64,000 nt of DNA, from positions 930,001 to 994,000 of the forward strand of contig NC_013521.1 of the NCBI RefSeq assembly GCF_000024925.1, in the 5' to 3' direction. Numbering within the stretch: the stretch's first letter is position 1; each line of letters starts with the position of its first letter. The translations under genes were made by a program, and so were the position numbers. Source of the stretch: Sanguibacter keddieii DSM 10542. Its GTDB lineage: Bacteria > Actinomycetota > Actinomycetes > Actinomycetales > Cellulomonadaceae. The notes under the pieces are model-generated. The model was given only the letters and a program-made list of their open reading frames with translations. It ran no database searches and was not told where the DNA came from. Of the stretch, positions 44,090 through 52,504 are shown piece after piece.

Positions 44090-45280
44090 CTACGGGACCA
44101 GGACCTGCCCGTCGCGTGCTCCGAGGGGCGTGGCGTGCGCCCCGGGCGCAGGTTCACCCGGCACCTCCGACCCCTGCTCAGAGGGGTTCGGTGCCACGTC
44201 GACGATCGGCTCGTCGGCCGCCATGCGGCGCCAGAGCTCGTCGGCCTCCTCGGTCCAGACCACACGGTTCCGGTCCTGCGGGGCGACCGTCGTCGGCACG
44301 GTCACGAGCGTGACGTCGTCGAGGGGGACGCCGCGGAGCGAGTGCGCGAGGCCGGCGATCTCCCAGACGGAGTCCAGGCCCGGGCTCGTCATGATGGACG
44401 ACGTCGCGGCGTCGAGGAACCGCAGGAGCGACGGTGTGCTCGTCATGAGGTCGGTGCTGAGGACCTGGTCGAGCATCGCCGTGACCAGCTCCTGCTGCCG
44501 GCCGATCCGGGAGAGGTCGGAGCCGTCCAGCCCGGCTCCGGTGCGGGCGCGCACGTACCCGAGCGCCTGGTGGCCGTCGAGGACCTGCGGGCCGGCCTCG
44601 AGCTCGAGGTCCGCCTTGGGCGAGACGATCGGCTCGGGCAGGTCCATCGGGATGCCGCCGAGCGCGTCGACCATGGCGACGAAGCCGACGAAGTCGAGCA
44701 GCACGAACTCCGTGACCCGCACCCCTGTGAGCGACTCGACGGTGTCCCGCAGGCAGGCGATCGCCGACTCGTGGTCCTGGCCCTTGTCCCAGGCGGCGGC
44801 CATCGCGCTGTTGAACATCGCCTGCCGGCGCGGCGGCACGGGGCCGTTGGTGGTCTGGCACTCGGGGATGTCGACCAGGGAGTCGCGCGGGATGGACACC
44901 GACTCGACCCGCGTCCTGTCGGCCGACACGTGGATGAGCATGGTCGTGTCGGACCGCATGCCGTCCTCGTCCTCGCCGAAGGCGGCGTTGTCGCCGAGGC
45001 GCTCGTCGGACCCGGCGAGCAGCACGTTGACCGGCTGACGGCCGAAGGGGTCCTCGGGCTCGAGGAGCTCGGGCCGGTCGGGGCTCGCGAGGTGGTCCAC
45101 GTCGAGCGTCTCGATGTTCGAGTCGAGCATGTGGACCACGGCGGCCGCGCCGACGGTGGTGAAGGTCAGGGCTCCGGTGACGGAGAGAGCGACCACCCGG
45201 AGGGCGCCGCCACCGCGTCGCGCCACCGCGTGCTGGCGGGGAGGGCGGGGCAGGTCTCGGAGCGAACGTCGGGTCTGCAT
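44090..45280 (-). CDS. LytR-CpsA-Psr (LCP) family glycopolymer ligase
   Basis: A 396-aa type II membrane protein with an anchor at about 27-50 and an LCP domain (VNVLLAGSDERLGD, MRSDTTMLIHV, VSIPRDSLVDIPEC, MFNSAMAAAWDKG, GYVRARTGAG, DLSRIGRQQEL). Many blocks are identical to the neighbouring LCP protein. It lies beside the glycan cluster, whose product it is likely to anchor. A TAGCGT hexamer 7 nt before the ATG predicts leaderless expression. Confidence 0.92.
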   Translation of the reverse strand: MQTRRSLRDLPRPPRQHAVARRGGGALRVVALSVTGALTFTTVGAAAVVHMLDSNIETLDVDHLASPDRPELLEPEDPFGRQPVNVLLAGSDERLGDNAAFGEDEDGMRSDTTMLIHVSADRTRVESVSIPRDSLVDIPECQTTNGPVPPRRQAMFNSAMAAAWDKGQDHESAIACLRDTVESLTGVRVTEFVLLDFVGFVAMVDALGGIPMDLPEPIVSPKADLELEAGPQVLDGHQALGYVRARTGAGLDGSDLSRIGRQQELVTAMLDQVLSTDLMTSTPSLLRFLDAATSSIMTSPGLDSVWEIAGLAHSLRGVPLDDVTLVTVPTTVAPQDRNRVVWTEEADELWRRMAADEPIVDVAPNPSEQGSEVPGEPAPGAHATPLGARDGQVLVP

Positions 45281-45287
45281 CCGGCAG

Positions 45288-45293
45288 ACGCTA
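45288..45293 (-). promoter_or_regulatory. -10 element for leaderless LCP transcript
   Basis: On the minus strand TAGCGT ends 7 nt before the ATG at 45280. Confidence 0.5.
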
Positions 45294-45382
45294 CGAGTCT
45301 TTCGTTCGCTTCCGTAGCATGTGTCCGGGATGTGCCGCGACGGTCCTGTGGAGGTCGCGCGACGACTGTCCGTCTGCCCCGG

Positions 45383-45769
45383 TCAGGTGCGGGGAGCGCC
45401 TGCGGACCCGTCGTCCGCGCCGGCTCGCCTGTCGCGCGCCTCGGAGAGCGTGAGCTCGCGCGTGAGCAGCGTGATGCGGCGCGACATCTGGTTCATGCGG
45501 CGGTGGCTCGTCGAGATGTAGCTGAGGAACGCGATGACCAGGGCGTAGAGGAGCAGGTCGGTGCCTCGACCGACGCCCACGAAGTTCGCGGCGCGGGTGA
45601 GCCACACGGGGAACGCGATCGACAGGACGGCGGCGACCACGAAGGCCATGAGGGCCAGGCGGCGGATCGCCTGGTGGCGTGCGCCCGCGGTCGAGCGGGT
45701 CAGCAGGACGGCGACGACGGCGACGGCGGCCACGAGGATCAGCTGGATGAGCACGGCTTGTCCGCCCAT
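45383..45769 (-). CDS. DUF2304 family membrane protein
   Basis: A 128-aa protein with three membrane segments (LIQLILVAAVAVVAVLLT; LALMAFVVAAVLSIAFPV; LLLYALVIAFLSYIS) and a charged, coiled C-terminus (RRITLLTRELTLSEARDRR). DUF2304 proteins are typically encoded next to a GT2 polyprenyl-phosphate glycosyltransferase, as here (the next gene upstream), and may be its membrane partner. The start ATG has AAGGAA 5 nt upstream. Confidence 0.9.
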   Translation of the reverse strand: MGGQAVLIQLILVAAVAVVAVLLTRSTAGARHQAIRRLALMAFVVAAVLSIAFPVWLTRAANFVGVGRGTDLLLYALVIAFLSYISTSHRRMNQMSRRITLLTRELTLSEARDRRAGADDGSAGAPRT

Positions 45770-45814
45770 GGGGTTCCTTCGGTCGGGAGGTCGGGGAGTG
45801 GTCGGTGCGTGACG

Positions 45815-46492
45815 CTACTTGAAGAACAGGTCCACGAGGATGTTCACGGAGTTCCACATGGACTGCCCCTTGCCGCGGGAGTAGTCGGTGTAGAGGACGT
45901 GCACGGGGTACTCGCGCCACGGCAGCCCGGTGCGGCCGAGCTGCAGGACGATCTCGCTCGCGTGCGCCATCCGGTCCTGCTGCAGGTGCACGCCGCGCGC
46001 GGCGTCGACGCTCATGGCGCGCAGCCCATTGTGCGCGTCGGTGAGCCGCATGCCGGTGCTCTGCTTGGTGAACCACACCGCGAAGGTGAGGATGGTCCGC
46101 TTCATGAACCCCGGCTTGGTCCGGCCGTCGAGGAAGCGTGACCCGAACACGATCGCCGTCTCGCCCGACGCGATGAGCGCGACCATGGCGTCCGCGTCGG
46201 CCACCTGGTGCTGGCCGTCGGCGTCGAAGGTCACCAGCGCCCGGGCGACCGGCTGCTCGCACACGAAGGAGATGCCCGTCTGGAGGGCGGCCCCCTGACC
46301 GAGGTTCACGGCGTGCGTGAGGACGGTCGCCCCGGCCCGCCGGGCGGCCTCGCCCGAGCCGTCGGTGCTGCCGTCGTCCACGCACACGATGTTGGGGAAG
46401 ACCTCGAGGGCACCCTTCACGACGTCGGCGATGACGGTGGCCTCGTTGTACAGCGGGATGACGAGCCAGTCGTCCGCGTGAGAATCCTGCAT
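45815..46492 (-). CDS. GT2 family glycosyltransferase, polyprenyl-phosphate mannosyltransferase-like
   Basis: A 225-aa soluble GT-A enzyme: VIPLYNEATVIADVV at the start, VCVDDGSTDGS, the metal site TFDADGQHQ, and GSRFLDGRTKPG. This matches the dolichol-phosphate mannose synthase/UDP-glucose:polyprenyl-phosphate glucosyltransferase group, without the C-terminal membrane helices, which the adjacent DUF2304 protein may provide. The ATG at 46492 was chosen over an in-frame upstream ATG because the GT-A core begins within 12 residues. Confidence 0.9.
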   Translation of the reverse strand: MQDSHADDWLVIPLYNEATVIADVVKGALEVFPNIVCVDDGSTDGSGEAARRAGATVLTHAVNLGQGAALQTGISFVCEQPVARALVTFDADGQHQVADADAMVALIASGETAIVFGSRFLDGRTKPGFMKRTILTFAVWFTKQSTGMRLTDAHNGLRAMSVDAARGVHLQQDRMAHASEIVLQLGRTGLPWREYPVHVLYTDYSRGKGQSMWNSVNILVDLFFK

Positions 46493-46580
46493 GACCTCAT
46501 TCTCCCATCCGATCTCGGATAGGCTCGCGCAAGAGCGCGTCTGGGCTGGTCGCGCCGCGGTCGAGCAGGAGGAACGGTGC

Positions 46581-47177
46581 ATGGGCGTCAAGGTCGCAGG
46601 GTCCGCCGACGTCGACGACGCGGCGACGATCGGTGACGGCTCGCAGGTGTGGCACCTCGCGCAGGTGCGTGAGGGAGTCGTCCTCGGCGAGCGGTGCGTG
46701 GTCGGTCGCGGTGCCTACATCGGGTCGGGCGTCCAGGTGGGCTCCGACTGCAAGATCCAGAACTACGCGCTCGTCTACGAGCCGGCGAGCCTCGCGGACG
46801 GCGTGTTCGTCGGGCCGGCCGCCGTGCTGACCAACGACCAGTACCCGCGGGCCGTGAACCCCGACGGCTCCATCAAGGACACCTCCGACTGGGAGCCCGT
46901 CGGCGTCGAGGTCGGCACCGGTGCGTCGATCGGCGCCCGCGCGGTCTGCGTCGCCCCGCTGCGCATCGGCGCGTGGGCGACCGTCGCGGCCGGCGCCGTG
47001 GTGACACGAGACGTGCCGGACTTCGCTATCGTCGCTGGCGTCCCCGCGAAGCAGCGGGGGTGGGTCGGCCACGCCGGCCACCCGCTGGTCGACGAGGGTG
47101 CCGGACGATGGTCCTGCCCGGTCACCGGGCGCGTGTACCAGGCTGACGAGGACGAGACGTTGAGAGAGGTCGTGTGA
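46581..47177 (+). CDS. wbpD: left-handed beta-helix N-acetyltransferase, WbpD/WlbB-like
   Basis: A 198-aa hexapeptide-repeat acetyltransferase with imperfect [LIV]-G-x4 repeats over residues 5-155 (IGDGSQVWHLAQVREG, VVGRGAYIGSGVQVGSDCKIQNYALVYEP). It also has FVGPAAVLTNDQYPRAVN and IVAGVPAKQRGWVGHAG, which are typical of UDP-2-acetamido-3-amino-2,3-dideoxyglucuronate N-acetyltransferases. The C-terminus (WSCPVTGRVY) is a remnant zinc-ribbon-like end seen in the group. The ATG at 46581 has AGGAGGA 7 nt upstream. It is the first gene of an operon with the matching transaminase and dehydrogenase. Confidence 0.85.
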   Translation: MGVKVAGSADVDDAATIGDGSQVWHLAQVREGVVLGERCVVGRGAYIGSGVQVGSDCKIQNYALVYEPASLADGVFVGPAAVLTNDQYPRAVNPDGSIKDTSDWEPVGVEVGTGASIGARAVCVAPLRIGAWATVAAGAVVTRDVPDFAIVAGVPAKQRGWVGHAGHPLVDEGAGRWSCPVTGRVYQADEDETLREVV

Positions 47178-48289
47178 TGGTGAGCCTTCCGTTCATCCCA
47201 GCAGCCAAGCCGATCATCGGGGACGAGGAGCGCGCTGCCGTCGACCGCGTCCTGCTGTCCGGGATGGTCGCCCAGGGCCCCGAGGCCAAGGCCTTCGAGG
47301 CAGAGTTCGCCGACAGGCTCGTCGGCGGGCGCCAGTGCGTCGCCGTGAGCTCGGGGACGTCCGGGCTGCACCTCGGCCTGCTGGCCGCGGGCGTGGGTCC
47401 CGGCGACGAGGTGATCGTCCCGTCCTTCACCTTCGCCGCGACCGGCAACTCCGTCGCGCTCACCGGTGCGACGCCCGTCTTCGCCGACATCGACCCGGCG
47501 TCGTTCTGCCTCGACCCGGCCTCGGTCCGCGCGGCGATCACCGAGCGCACCAAGGGCATCATGCCGGTGCACCTCTACGGGCACCCGGCTGCGATGGACG
47601 AGCTCCGCGTGATCGCCGACGAGCACGGCGTGGCTCTCTACGAGGACGCCGCGCAGGCGCACGGCGCCCAGCTGCACGGGACGCCCGTCGGGGCCTTCGG
47701 CGACTTCGCGATGTTCAGCCTGTACCCGACCAAGAACATGACCTCGGGCGAGGGCGGCATGGTCTCGTGCGCGACCGACGAGATCGCCCGCAACGTCCGC
47801 CTGCTGCGCAACCAGGGCATGGAGACGCAGTACGCCAACGAGGTGATCGGCTTCAACGCGCGGATGACCGACCTGCACGCCGCGATCGGCCGCGTGCAGC
47901 TCACCAAGGTCGAGGCGTGGACCGCGCAGCGCCAGGCCAACGCCGCGCACCTGGACGCCGGCCTCGCCGGGCTGCCCGGCGTCACCGTGCCGGTGGTCCG
48001 CGAGGGTGCCGTGCACGTCTACCACCAGTACACGATCCGCGTCGCCGAGGACCGCGACCGCATCGTCACCGCGCTGCGCGAGGAGCACGGGGTCGGGTCG
48101 GGCGTCTACTACCCCATCCCCAACCACCGCCTGCCGTCGCTCGCGCCGTACGCACCGGGTCTCGACCTGCCGCGTACGGAGGAGGCCGCGCAGCAGGTCA
48201 TCTCGCTGCCCGTGCACCCCTCGCTCACCGACGGGGACCTCGAGCGTGTCGTCTCCGCGGTGACCGCCGCTGTGAAGGCGGGTTCCTGA
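47177..48289 (+). CDS. wbpE: DegT/DnrJ/EryC1 sugar aminotransferase, WbpE-like
   Basis: A 370-aa PLP aminotransferase that would convert the 3-keto sugar nucleotide to the 3-amino form. Lys186 in FSLYPTKNMTSGEGG is the Schiff-base residue. SSGTSGLHLGLLAAGVGPGDEVIVPSFTF, DIDP and EDAAQAHGA are family blocks. The ATG at 47177 overlaps the upstream stop by 1 nt (TGATG) and has AGAGAGGT 6 nt upstream; GTG 47174 is an alternative. The order acetyltransferase-aminotransferase-dehydrogenase supports a WbpE rather than a PseC/ArnB role. Confidence 0.88.
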   Translation: MVSLPFIPAAKPIIGDEERAAVDRVLLSGMVAQGPEAKAFEAEFADRLVGGRQCVAVSSGTSGLHLGLLAAGVGPGDEVIVPSFTFAATGNSVALTGATPVFADIDPASFCLDPASVRAAITERTKGIMPVHLYGHPAAMDELRVIADEHGVALYEDAAQAHGAQLHGTPVGAFGDFAMFSLYPTKNMTSGEGGMVSCATDEIARNVRLLRNQGMETQYANEVIGFNARMTDLHAAIGRVQLTKVEAWTAQRQANAAHLDAGLAGLPGVTVPVVREGAVHVYHQYTIRVAEDRDRIVTALREEHGVGSGVYYPIPNHRLPSLAPYAPGLDLPRTEEAAQQVISLPVHPSLTDGDLERVVSAVTAAVKAGS

Positions 48290-49287
48290 TGGCCTCCCAC
48301 CGGACCCTGCGCGCCGGCCTCATCGGCCTGGGCGCGATGGGCCGCCACCACGCCCGGGTGCTGCGCGAGATCGACGGCGTCGACCTCGTGGCCGTGGCGG
48401 ACCCCGCCGGTGACCCGCACTCGGTCGCCGGGGAGCTCGAGGTGCTGCGCGACGTGCAGGGCCTCGTCGCCGCCGGCATCGACATGGCGGTCGTGGCCGT
48501 CCCGACGGTCTACCACGAGGCCATCGCGCTGACGCTCGCCGAGTCGGGCGTGCACGCCCTCATCGAGAAGCCGATCGCGAGCACCGGCGAGGCCGGGCAG
48601 CGCATCGTCGACGCCTTCGCCTCGGCCGGGCTGGTCGGCGCTGTCGGGCACATCGAGCGCTTCAACCCGGCGCTCCAGGAGCTCCGGTCGCGCCTGGCCG
48701 CCGGCGACCTCGGCGCGATCTACCAGATCGTCACCCGCCGTCAGGGTCCGTTCCCGTCGCGGATCGCCGACGTCGGCGTGGTCAAGGACCTCGCGACGCA
48801 CGACATCGACCTCACGGCCTGGGTCGCCCAGAGCTCTTACGCGTCGATCTCGGCGCAGACGGCGCACCGCAGCGGTCGCGAGTTCGAGGACATGGTCCTC
48901 GCGACCGGGCGCCTCGACAACGGCGTGATCGTCAACCACACGGTCAACTGGCTCTCGCCCATGAAGGAGCGCGTCACCGTCGTCACGGGCGAGCGCGGCG
49001 CCTTCGTGGTGGACACCGGCAGCGCTGACCTCACCTTCTACGCCAACGGCACCATCGCCACGGCCTGGGACTCCATCGCTGCCTTCCGCGGCGTGTCCGA
49101 GGGTGACGTCATCCGTTACGCGCTGCACAAGCGCGAGCCGCTGCGCGTCGAGCACGAGGCCTTCCGCGACGCGGTGCTGGGCATCCGGCACGACGTGGTG
49201 ACGCTCGAGGAGGGCCTGCAGACCCTGCGGGTCGCCGAGGCGATGGTCGAGTCGGCACGGACCGGGCAGAGCATCACCCTTGCCTAG
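48289..49287 (+). CDS. wbpB: Gfo/Idh/MocA family sugar-nucleotide dehydrogenase, WbpB-like
   Basis: A 332-aa NAD-dependent oxidoreductase with Rossmann motif GLIGLGAMGRHHARVL (10-25), EKP at Glu93-Lys94-Pro95, and the C-terminal alpha/beta domain with VGHIERFNPALQEL and DLATHDIDLTAWV. In context it would oxidise UDP-GlcNAcA at C3 ahead of transamination. The start ATG overlaps the aminotransferase stop (TGATG). Inositol-type or other sugar dehydrogenase activity remains possible. Confidence 0.85.
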   Translation: MASHRTLRAGLIGLGAMGRHHARVLREIDGVDLVAVADPAGDPHSVAGELEVLRDVQGLVAAGIDMAVVAVPTVYHEAIALTLAESGVHALIEKPIASTGEAGQRIVDAFASAGLVGAVGHIERFNPALQELRSRLAAGDLGAIYQIVTRRQGPFPSRIADVGVVKDLATHDIDLTAWVAQSSYASISAQTAHRSGREFEDMVLATGRLDNGVIVNHTVNWLSPMKERVTVVTGERGAFVVDTGSADLTFYANGTIATAWDSIAAFRGVSEGDVIRYALHKREPLRVEHEAFRDAVLGIRHDVVTLEEGLQTLRVAEAMVESARTGQSITLA

Positions 49288-50521
49288 ACGACCCCGACCC
49301 GGCAGCCGGGACCGCCGTCCGCACGTCGCGCTCGCGAGCAGGATCTTCGCTCCCGAGCCGGCGGCGGCGTCGTTCCGCCTGTGGGCGCTCACGCGCGCCC
49401 TCGGGCGGCTCTCGGCGACGGTGTCGGTGGTCTCGGTCCGCCCGAGCGCCGCGGTCGCGAGCCGCGCGACCTCGGGTCCCGGTGTCGACCTCCCCGAGGG
49501 CGTCACGGTGTCCCGCTGGCCGGTGCTGCGCGACGCCTCGGGCGTGGTGCGCGGGTACCTGCCCTACCTGAGCTTCGACGTGCCGCTCGGCCTCCGGCTG
49601 CTGTTCTCCCGCCGGCCCGACGTGGTGGTGAGCGAGCCGCCGCCCACCACGGGCGTCGTCGTGCGGGTCGCGTGCGCCCTGCGGCGCGTGCCCTACGTCT
49701 ACTACGCGGCCGACGTCTGGTCCGACGCCGCGTCGAGCACCGGGGCCCCCGGCCTCGTGGTGCGCCTGGTCACGGCGCTCGAGCGCTGCGCGCTGCGCGG
49801 CGCCCGGCACACGATCGCCGTGTCCGAGGGGGTCGCCGAGCGCGTGCGCGCCCTGGGAGTGCCGGCCGACCGCATCACCGTGGTCCGCAACGGCATCGAC
49901 ACCACGACCTTCACCCCCGACGGCCCGGTCCAGACGCAGCCCGACACCTCGCCGTACTTGCTGTACGCGGGCACGGCGTCGGAGTGGCAGGGCGCCGAGA
50001 TCTTCGTCGAGGCGCTCGCGAAGGTCCGGGCCACCGTGCCCGACGCCCGCGTGGTGTTCCTCGGGCAGGGCAGCGCGTGGCCCGCGATGCGCGCGACGGC
50101 CGAGCGCCTGGGCCTCGGCCCGGAGACCACCGGTGCGGTCACCTTCGTCGACGCGGCCCCTCCCGAGGGCGCCGCAGCCTGGCTGCGCGGAGCACGGGCA
50201 GCCCTCGTGAGCCTGCGCCCCGGCCAGGGCTACGACTTCGCCTTCCCCACCAAGGTCTTCGCGGCCGTGGCCTGCGGCACCCCCGTGCTCTACGCCGGGC
50301 CCGGCCCGGCCGGACCGGTGGTGTCCGAGAACAGCCTGGGCACCGTCACCGGCTACGACGTCGACGAGGTGGCCGCGGCGATGACCGCGCTGCTCGTCGC
50401 CGAGCGCCCGGACGCCGCCGAGCGCGCGCGGCTGGGCACCTGGGTGCACGACCACGCCTCGGCCGACAGCGCGGGCGACCTCGCGGCTGCGGTGGTGCGG
50501 TCGGCTGCGCGACCCGGCTGA
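49280..50521 (+). CDS. GT4 family glycosyltransferase, paralogue 1
   Basis: A 413-aa GT-B enzyme. Its N-terminal half includes VALASRIFAPEPAAASFRLWAL and VVSEPPPTTGVVV, followed by YYAADVWSDAA. Its C-terminal half includes VVRNGIDTTTFTP, LLYAGTASEWQGAEIFVEAL, FLGQGSAW and YDFAFPTKVFAAVACGTPV, where a Glu is replaced. It is strikingly similar to the protein at 59,668-60,948. The TTG start at 49280 overlaps the previous gene by 8 nt and is uncertain. The donor and acceptor sugars are unknown. Confidence 0.85.
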   Translation: MPRRPRPGSRDRRPHVALASRIFAPEPAAASFRLWALTRALGRLSATVSVVSVRPSAAVASRATSGPGVDLPEGVTVSRWPVLRDASGVVRGYLPYLSFDVPLGLRLLFSRRPDVVVSEPPPTTGVVVRVACALRRVPYVYYAADVWSDAASSTGAPGLVVRLVTALERCALRGARHTIAVSEGVAERVRALGVPADRITVVRNGIDTTTFTPDGPVQTQPDTSPYLLYAGTASEWQGAEIFVEALAKVRATVPDARVVFLGQGSAWPAMRATAERLGLGPETTGAVTFVDAAPPEGAAAWLRGARAALVSLRPGQGYDFAFPTKVFAAVACGTPVLYAGPGPAGPVVSENSLGTVTGYDVDEVAAAMTALLVAERPDAAERARLGTWVHDHASADSAGDLAAAVVRSAARPG

Positions 50522-50683
50522 GCACCGTGTGACCATGGTGTGGCGCGCGTCGCCGCACGAGCGACGGTGGGCGCAGGCGCACCGACTCCCCCCGAGGACA
50601 GGACCCGAGACCGTGAGAACCACCAGGCGCACCGGCCTCCGCGCTGCAGCCGCGGCGGACCCCGCAGCGAGGAAGAGCGCGCG

Positions 50684-52504
50684 ATGACCAGCCTGTTCCG
50701 CACCGTCCGGACCCTCCTCGCGCTGCTCCCCGGGGGCAGCCGCCGGTTCGTCGTCACCTTCGCGGTGGCCTCCGGCGCGCTCGCGATCCTCGACGTCGCC
50801 GCCCTCGGGCTGCTCGCCATGACGCTCGCACCGATGATCTCGGGCTCGGAGATCACCCTGCCCGTGCTCGGCACCTTCTCCGAGTCAGGGGACTTCCTCC
50901 CGCTGCTCGTCGCCGTCGGGGTGCTCATCGTCCTCAAGAGCGTCTTCGCCGTGACGCTCCAGTGGTTCGCGACCCGCCGCTTCGCGCGGTTCGAGCAGGA
51001 CCTCGGTCGCCAGCTGCTCGACGCGTTCTTCGTGTCGCCGTGGACGGACCGCCTCGGCCGCAACTCCACGGACCTCGTCCGGTCGACCGACGTCGGCGTC
51101 GCCACGACGGTCTCGGGCGTGCTCATCCCCTTCGCGATGCTCTCGGGCGAGGTCTTCACCTTCGTCGCGGTGATGCTCGTGCTCGTGGTCGCGCAGCCGC
51201 TCATGGCTGTCGTCACCGTCGTCTACTTCGGCATCGTCGGGGCGTTCCTCTACGGGTGGGTGCTGCGCAAGGCCGTCGCCGCGGGCACCGACAACCGCGA
51301 GTACTCCGCGCGGGCCGTCCGGCTCGTCTCGGAGATGGTCGCCTCGCTCAAGGAGATCACGCTCCGCGACAAGGGCGGCGAGGTCTCGAACCTCGTGCAG
51401 GGCGTCCGCCGGCACAGCTCGCAGGCGCGCGCGAACATGTCGTTCCTCGGTGTGGTGCCGCGCTACGTGCTCGAGGCCTCGCTGGTCGGAGGCTTCGCCC
51501 TCGCCGCGGTGGTCGGGTCCCTCGGCGGCGACGGGCTGGACGGTGCGCTCACGTCGCTCGCGCTGTTCGGGGTCGCCGGGTTCCGCATCGTCCCCTCGAT
51601 CACCCGCTTCCAGTCGATCATGGCGCAGACCGCGGCCTCCATCCCCTTCGCCGAGAAGGTCATCGCGGAGATCGCGCGTGGTCAGCGCTACGCCCAGAAG
51701 CGTCACGAGGCGGGCGCGGGCACCGCCCTGCCCGACGACGCGCAGGAGATGATCTTCGACGCGGTCTCGTTCCGGTACCCCGGCAGCGACCGCGACGCCG
51801 TCGACAGGGTCGACGTGCGCATCCCCTTCGGCTCGTCCATCGCGCTCGTCGGTGCGTCGGGCTCGGGCAAGTCGACCCTCGTCGACATGATCCTCGGGCT
51901 GCTCGAGCCGACCGCAGGGGAGATCCGCGTCGACGACCAGCCCCTCGCCGGGGTCCTCGCCTCGTGGCGCTCCCGCGTCGGGTACGTCCCGCAGGAGGTG
52001 TCGCTCTTCGACGCGAGCGTCGCGCAGAACGTGGCGCTCTCGTGGACCGAGGACGGCATCGACCGCGACCGTGTCCGGCGGGCGCTCGAGCGTGCGCAGG
52101 TGCTCGACATCGTCGAGGCGCGCGAGGGTGGCATCGACGCCCCGATCGGTGAGCGCGGCATGAACCTCTCGGGTGGTCAGCGCCAGCGGCTGGGCATCGC
52201 CCGCGCGCTCTACGCCGAGCCGATGGTCCTCATCATGGACGAGGCGACCAGCGCCCTCGACACCGGCACCGAGGCCCTGGTCACCCAGGCCATCCAAGAG
52301 CTGCGGGGCGACGTCACGGTGATCGTGGTCGCCCACAGGCTCGCGACCATCCGCCACTCCGATGCCGTGTGCTTCATGCGCGACGGCGAGATGGTCGTCT
52401 CGGGGACCTTCGCCGAGGTGGTCGCCGCCGAGCCAGACTTCGCCCACCAGGCTGCGCTCGCCGGCCTGGCGAACGAGCCCGTCGAGAGGAACCCGGATGC
52501 CTGA
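50684..52504 (+). CDS. ABC transporter with fused membrane and ATPase domains, flippase type (MsbA/PglK-like)
   Basis: A 606-aa half-transporter with six membrane segments (about 20-330) followed by an ATPase domain. Walker A is GASGSGKST (about 389-397), the Q-loop is YVPQEVSLFD, the signature is NLSGGQRQRLGIARAL, Walker B is VLIMDEATSALD, and the switch is AHRLATI. Such proteins in glycan clusters flip lipid-linked oligosaccharides (PglK). With glycosyltransferases on both sides it is the best candidate for moving the lipid-linked repeat unit across the membrane. The ATG at 50684 has GAGGAAG about 8 nt upstream. Confidence 0.88.
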   Translation: MTSLFRTVRTLLALLPGGSRRFVVTFAVASGALAILDVAALGLLAMTLAPMISGSEITLPVLGTFSESGDFLPLLVAVGVLIVLKSVFAVTLQWFATRRFARFEQDLGRQLLDAFFVSPWTDRLGRNSTDLVRSTDVGVATTVSGVLIPFAMLSGEVFTFVAVMLVLVVAQPLMAVVTVVYFGIVGAFLYGWVLRKAVAAGTDNREYSARAVRLVSEMVASLKEITLRDKGGEVSNLVQGVRRHSSQARANMSFLGVVPRYVLEASLVGGFALAAVVGSLGGDGLDGALTSLALFGVAGFRIVPSITRFQSIMAQTAASIPFAEKVIAEIARGQRYAQKRHEAGAGTALPDDAQEMIFDAVSFRYPGSDRDAVDRVDVRIPFGSSIALVGASGSGKSTLVDMILGLLEPTAGEIRVDDQPLAGVLASWRSRVGYVPQEVSLFDASVAQNVALSWTEDGIDRDRVRRALERAQVLDIVEAREGGIDAPIGERGMNLSGGQRQRLGIARALYAEPMVLIMDEATSALDTGTEALVTQAIQELRGDVTVIVVAHRLATIRHSDAVCFMRDGEMVVSGTFAEVVAAEPDFAHQAALAGLANEPVERNPDA

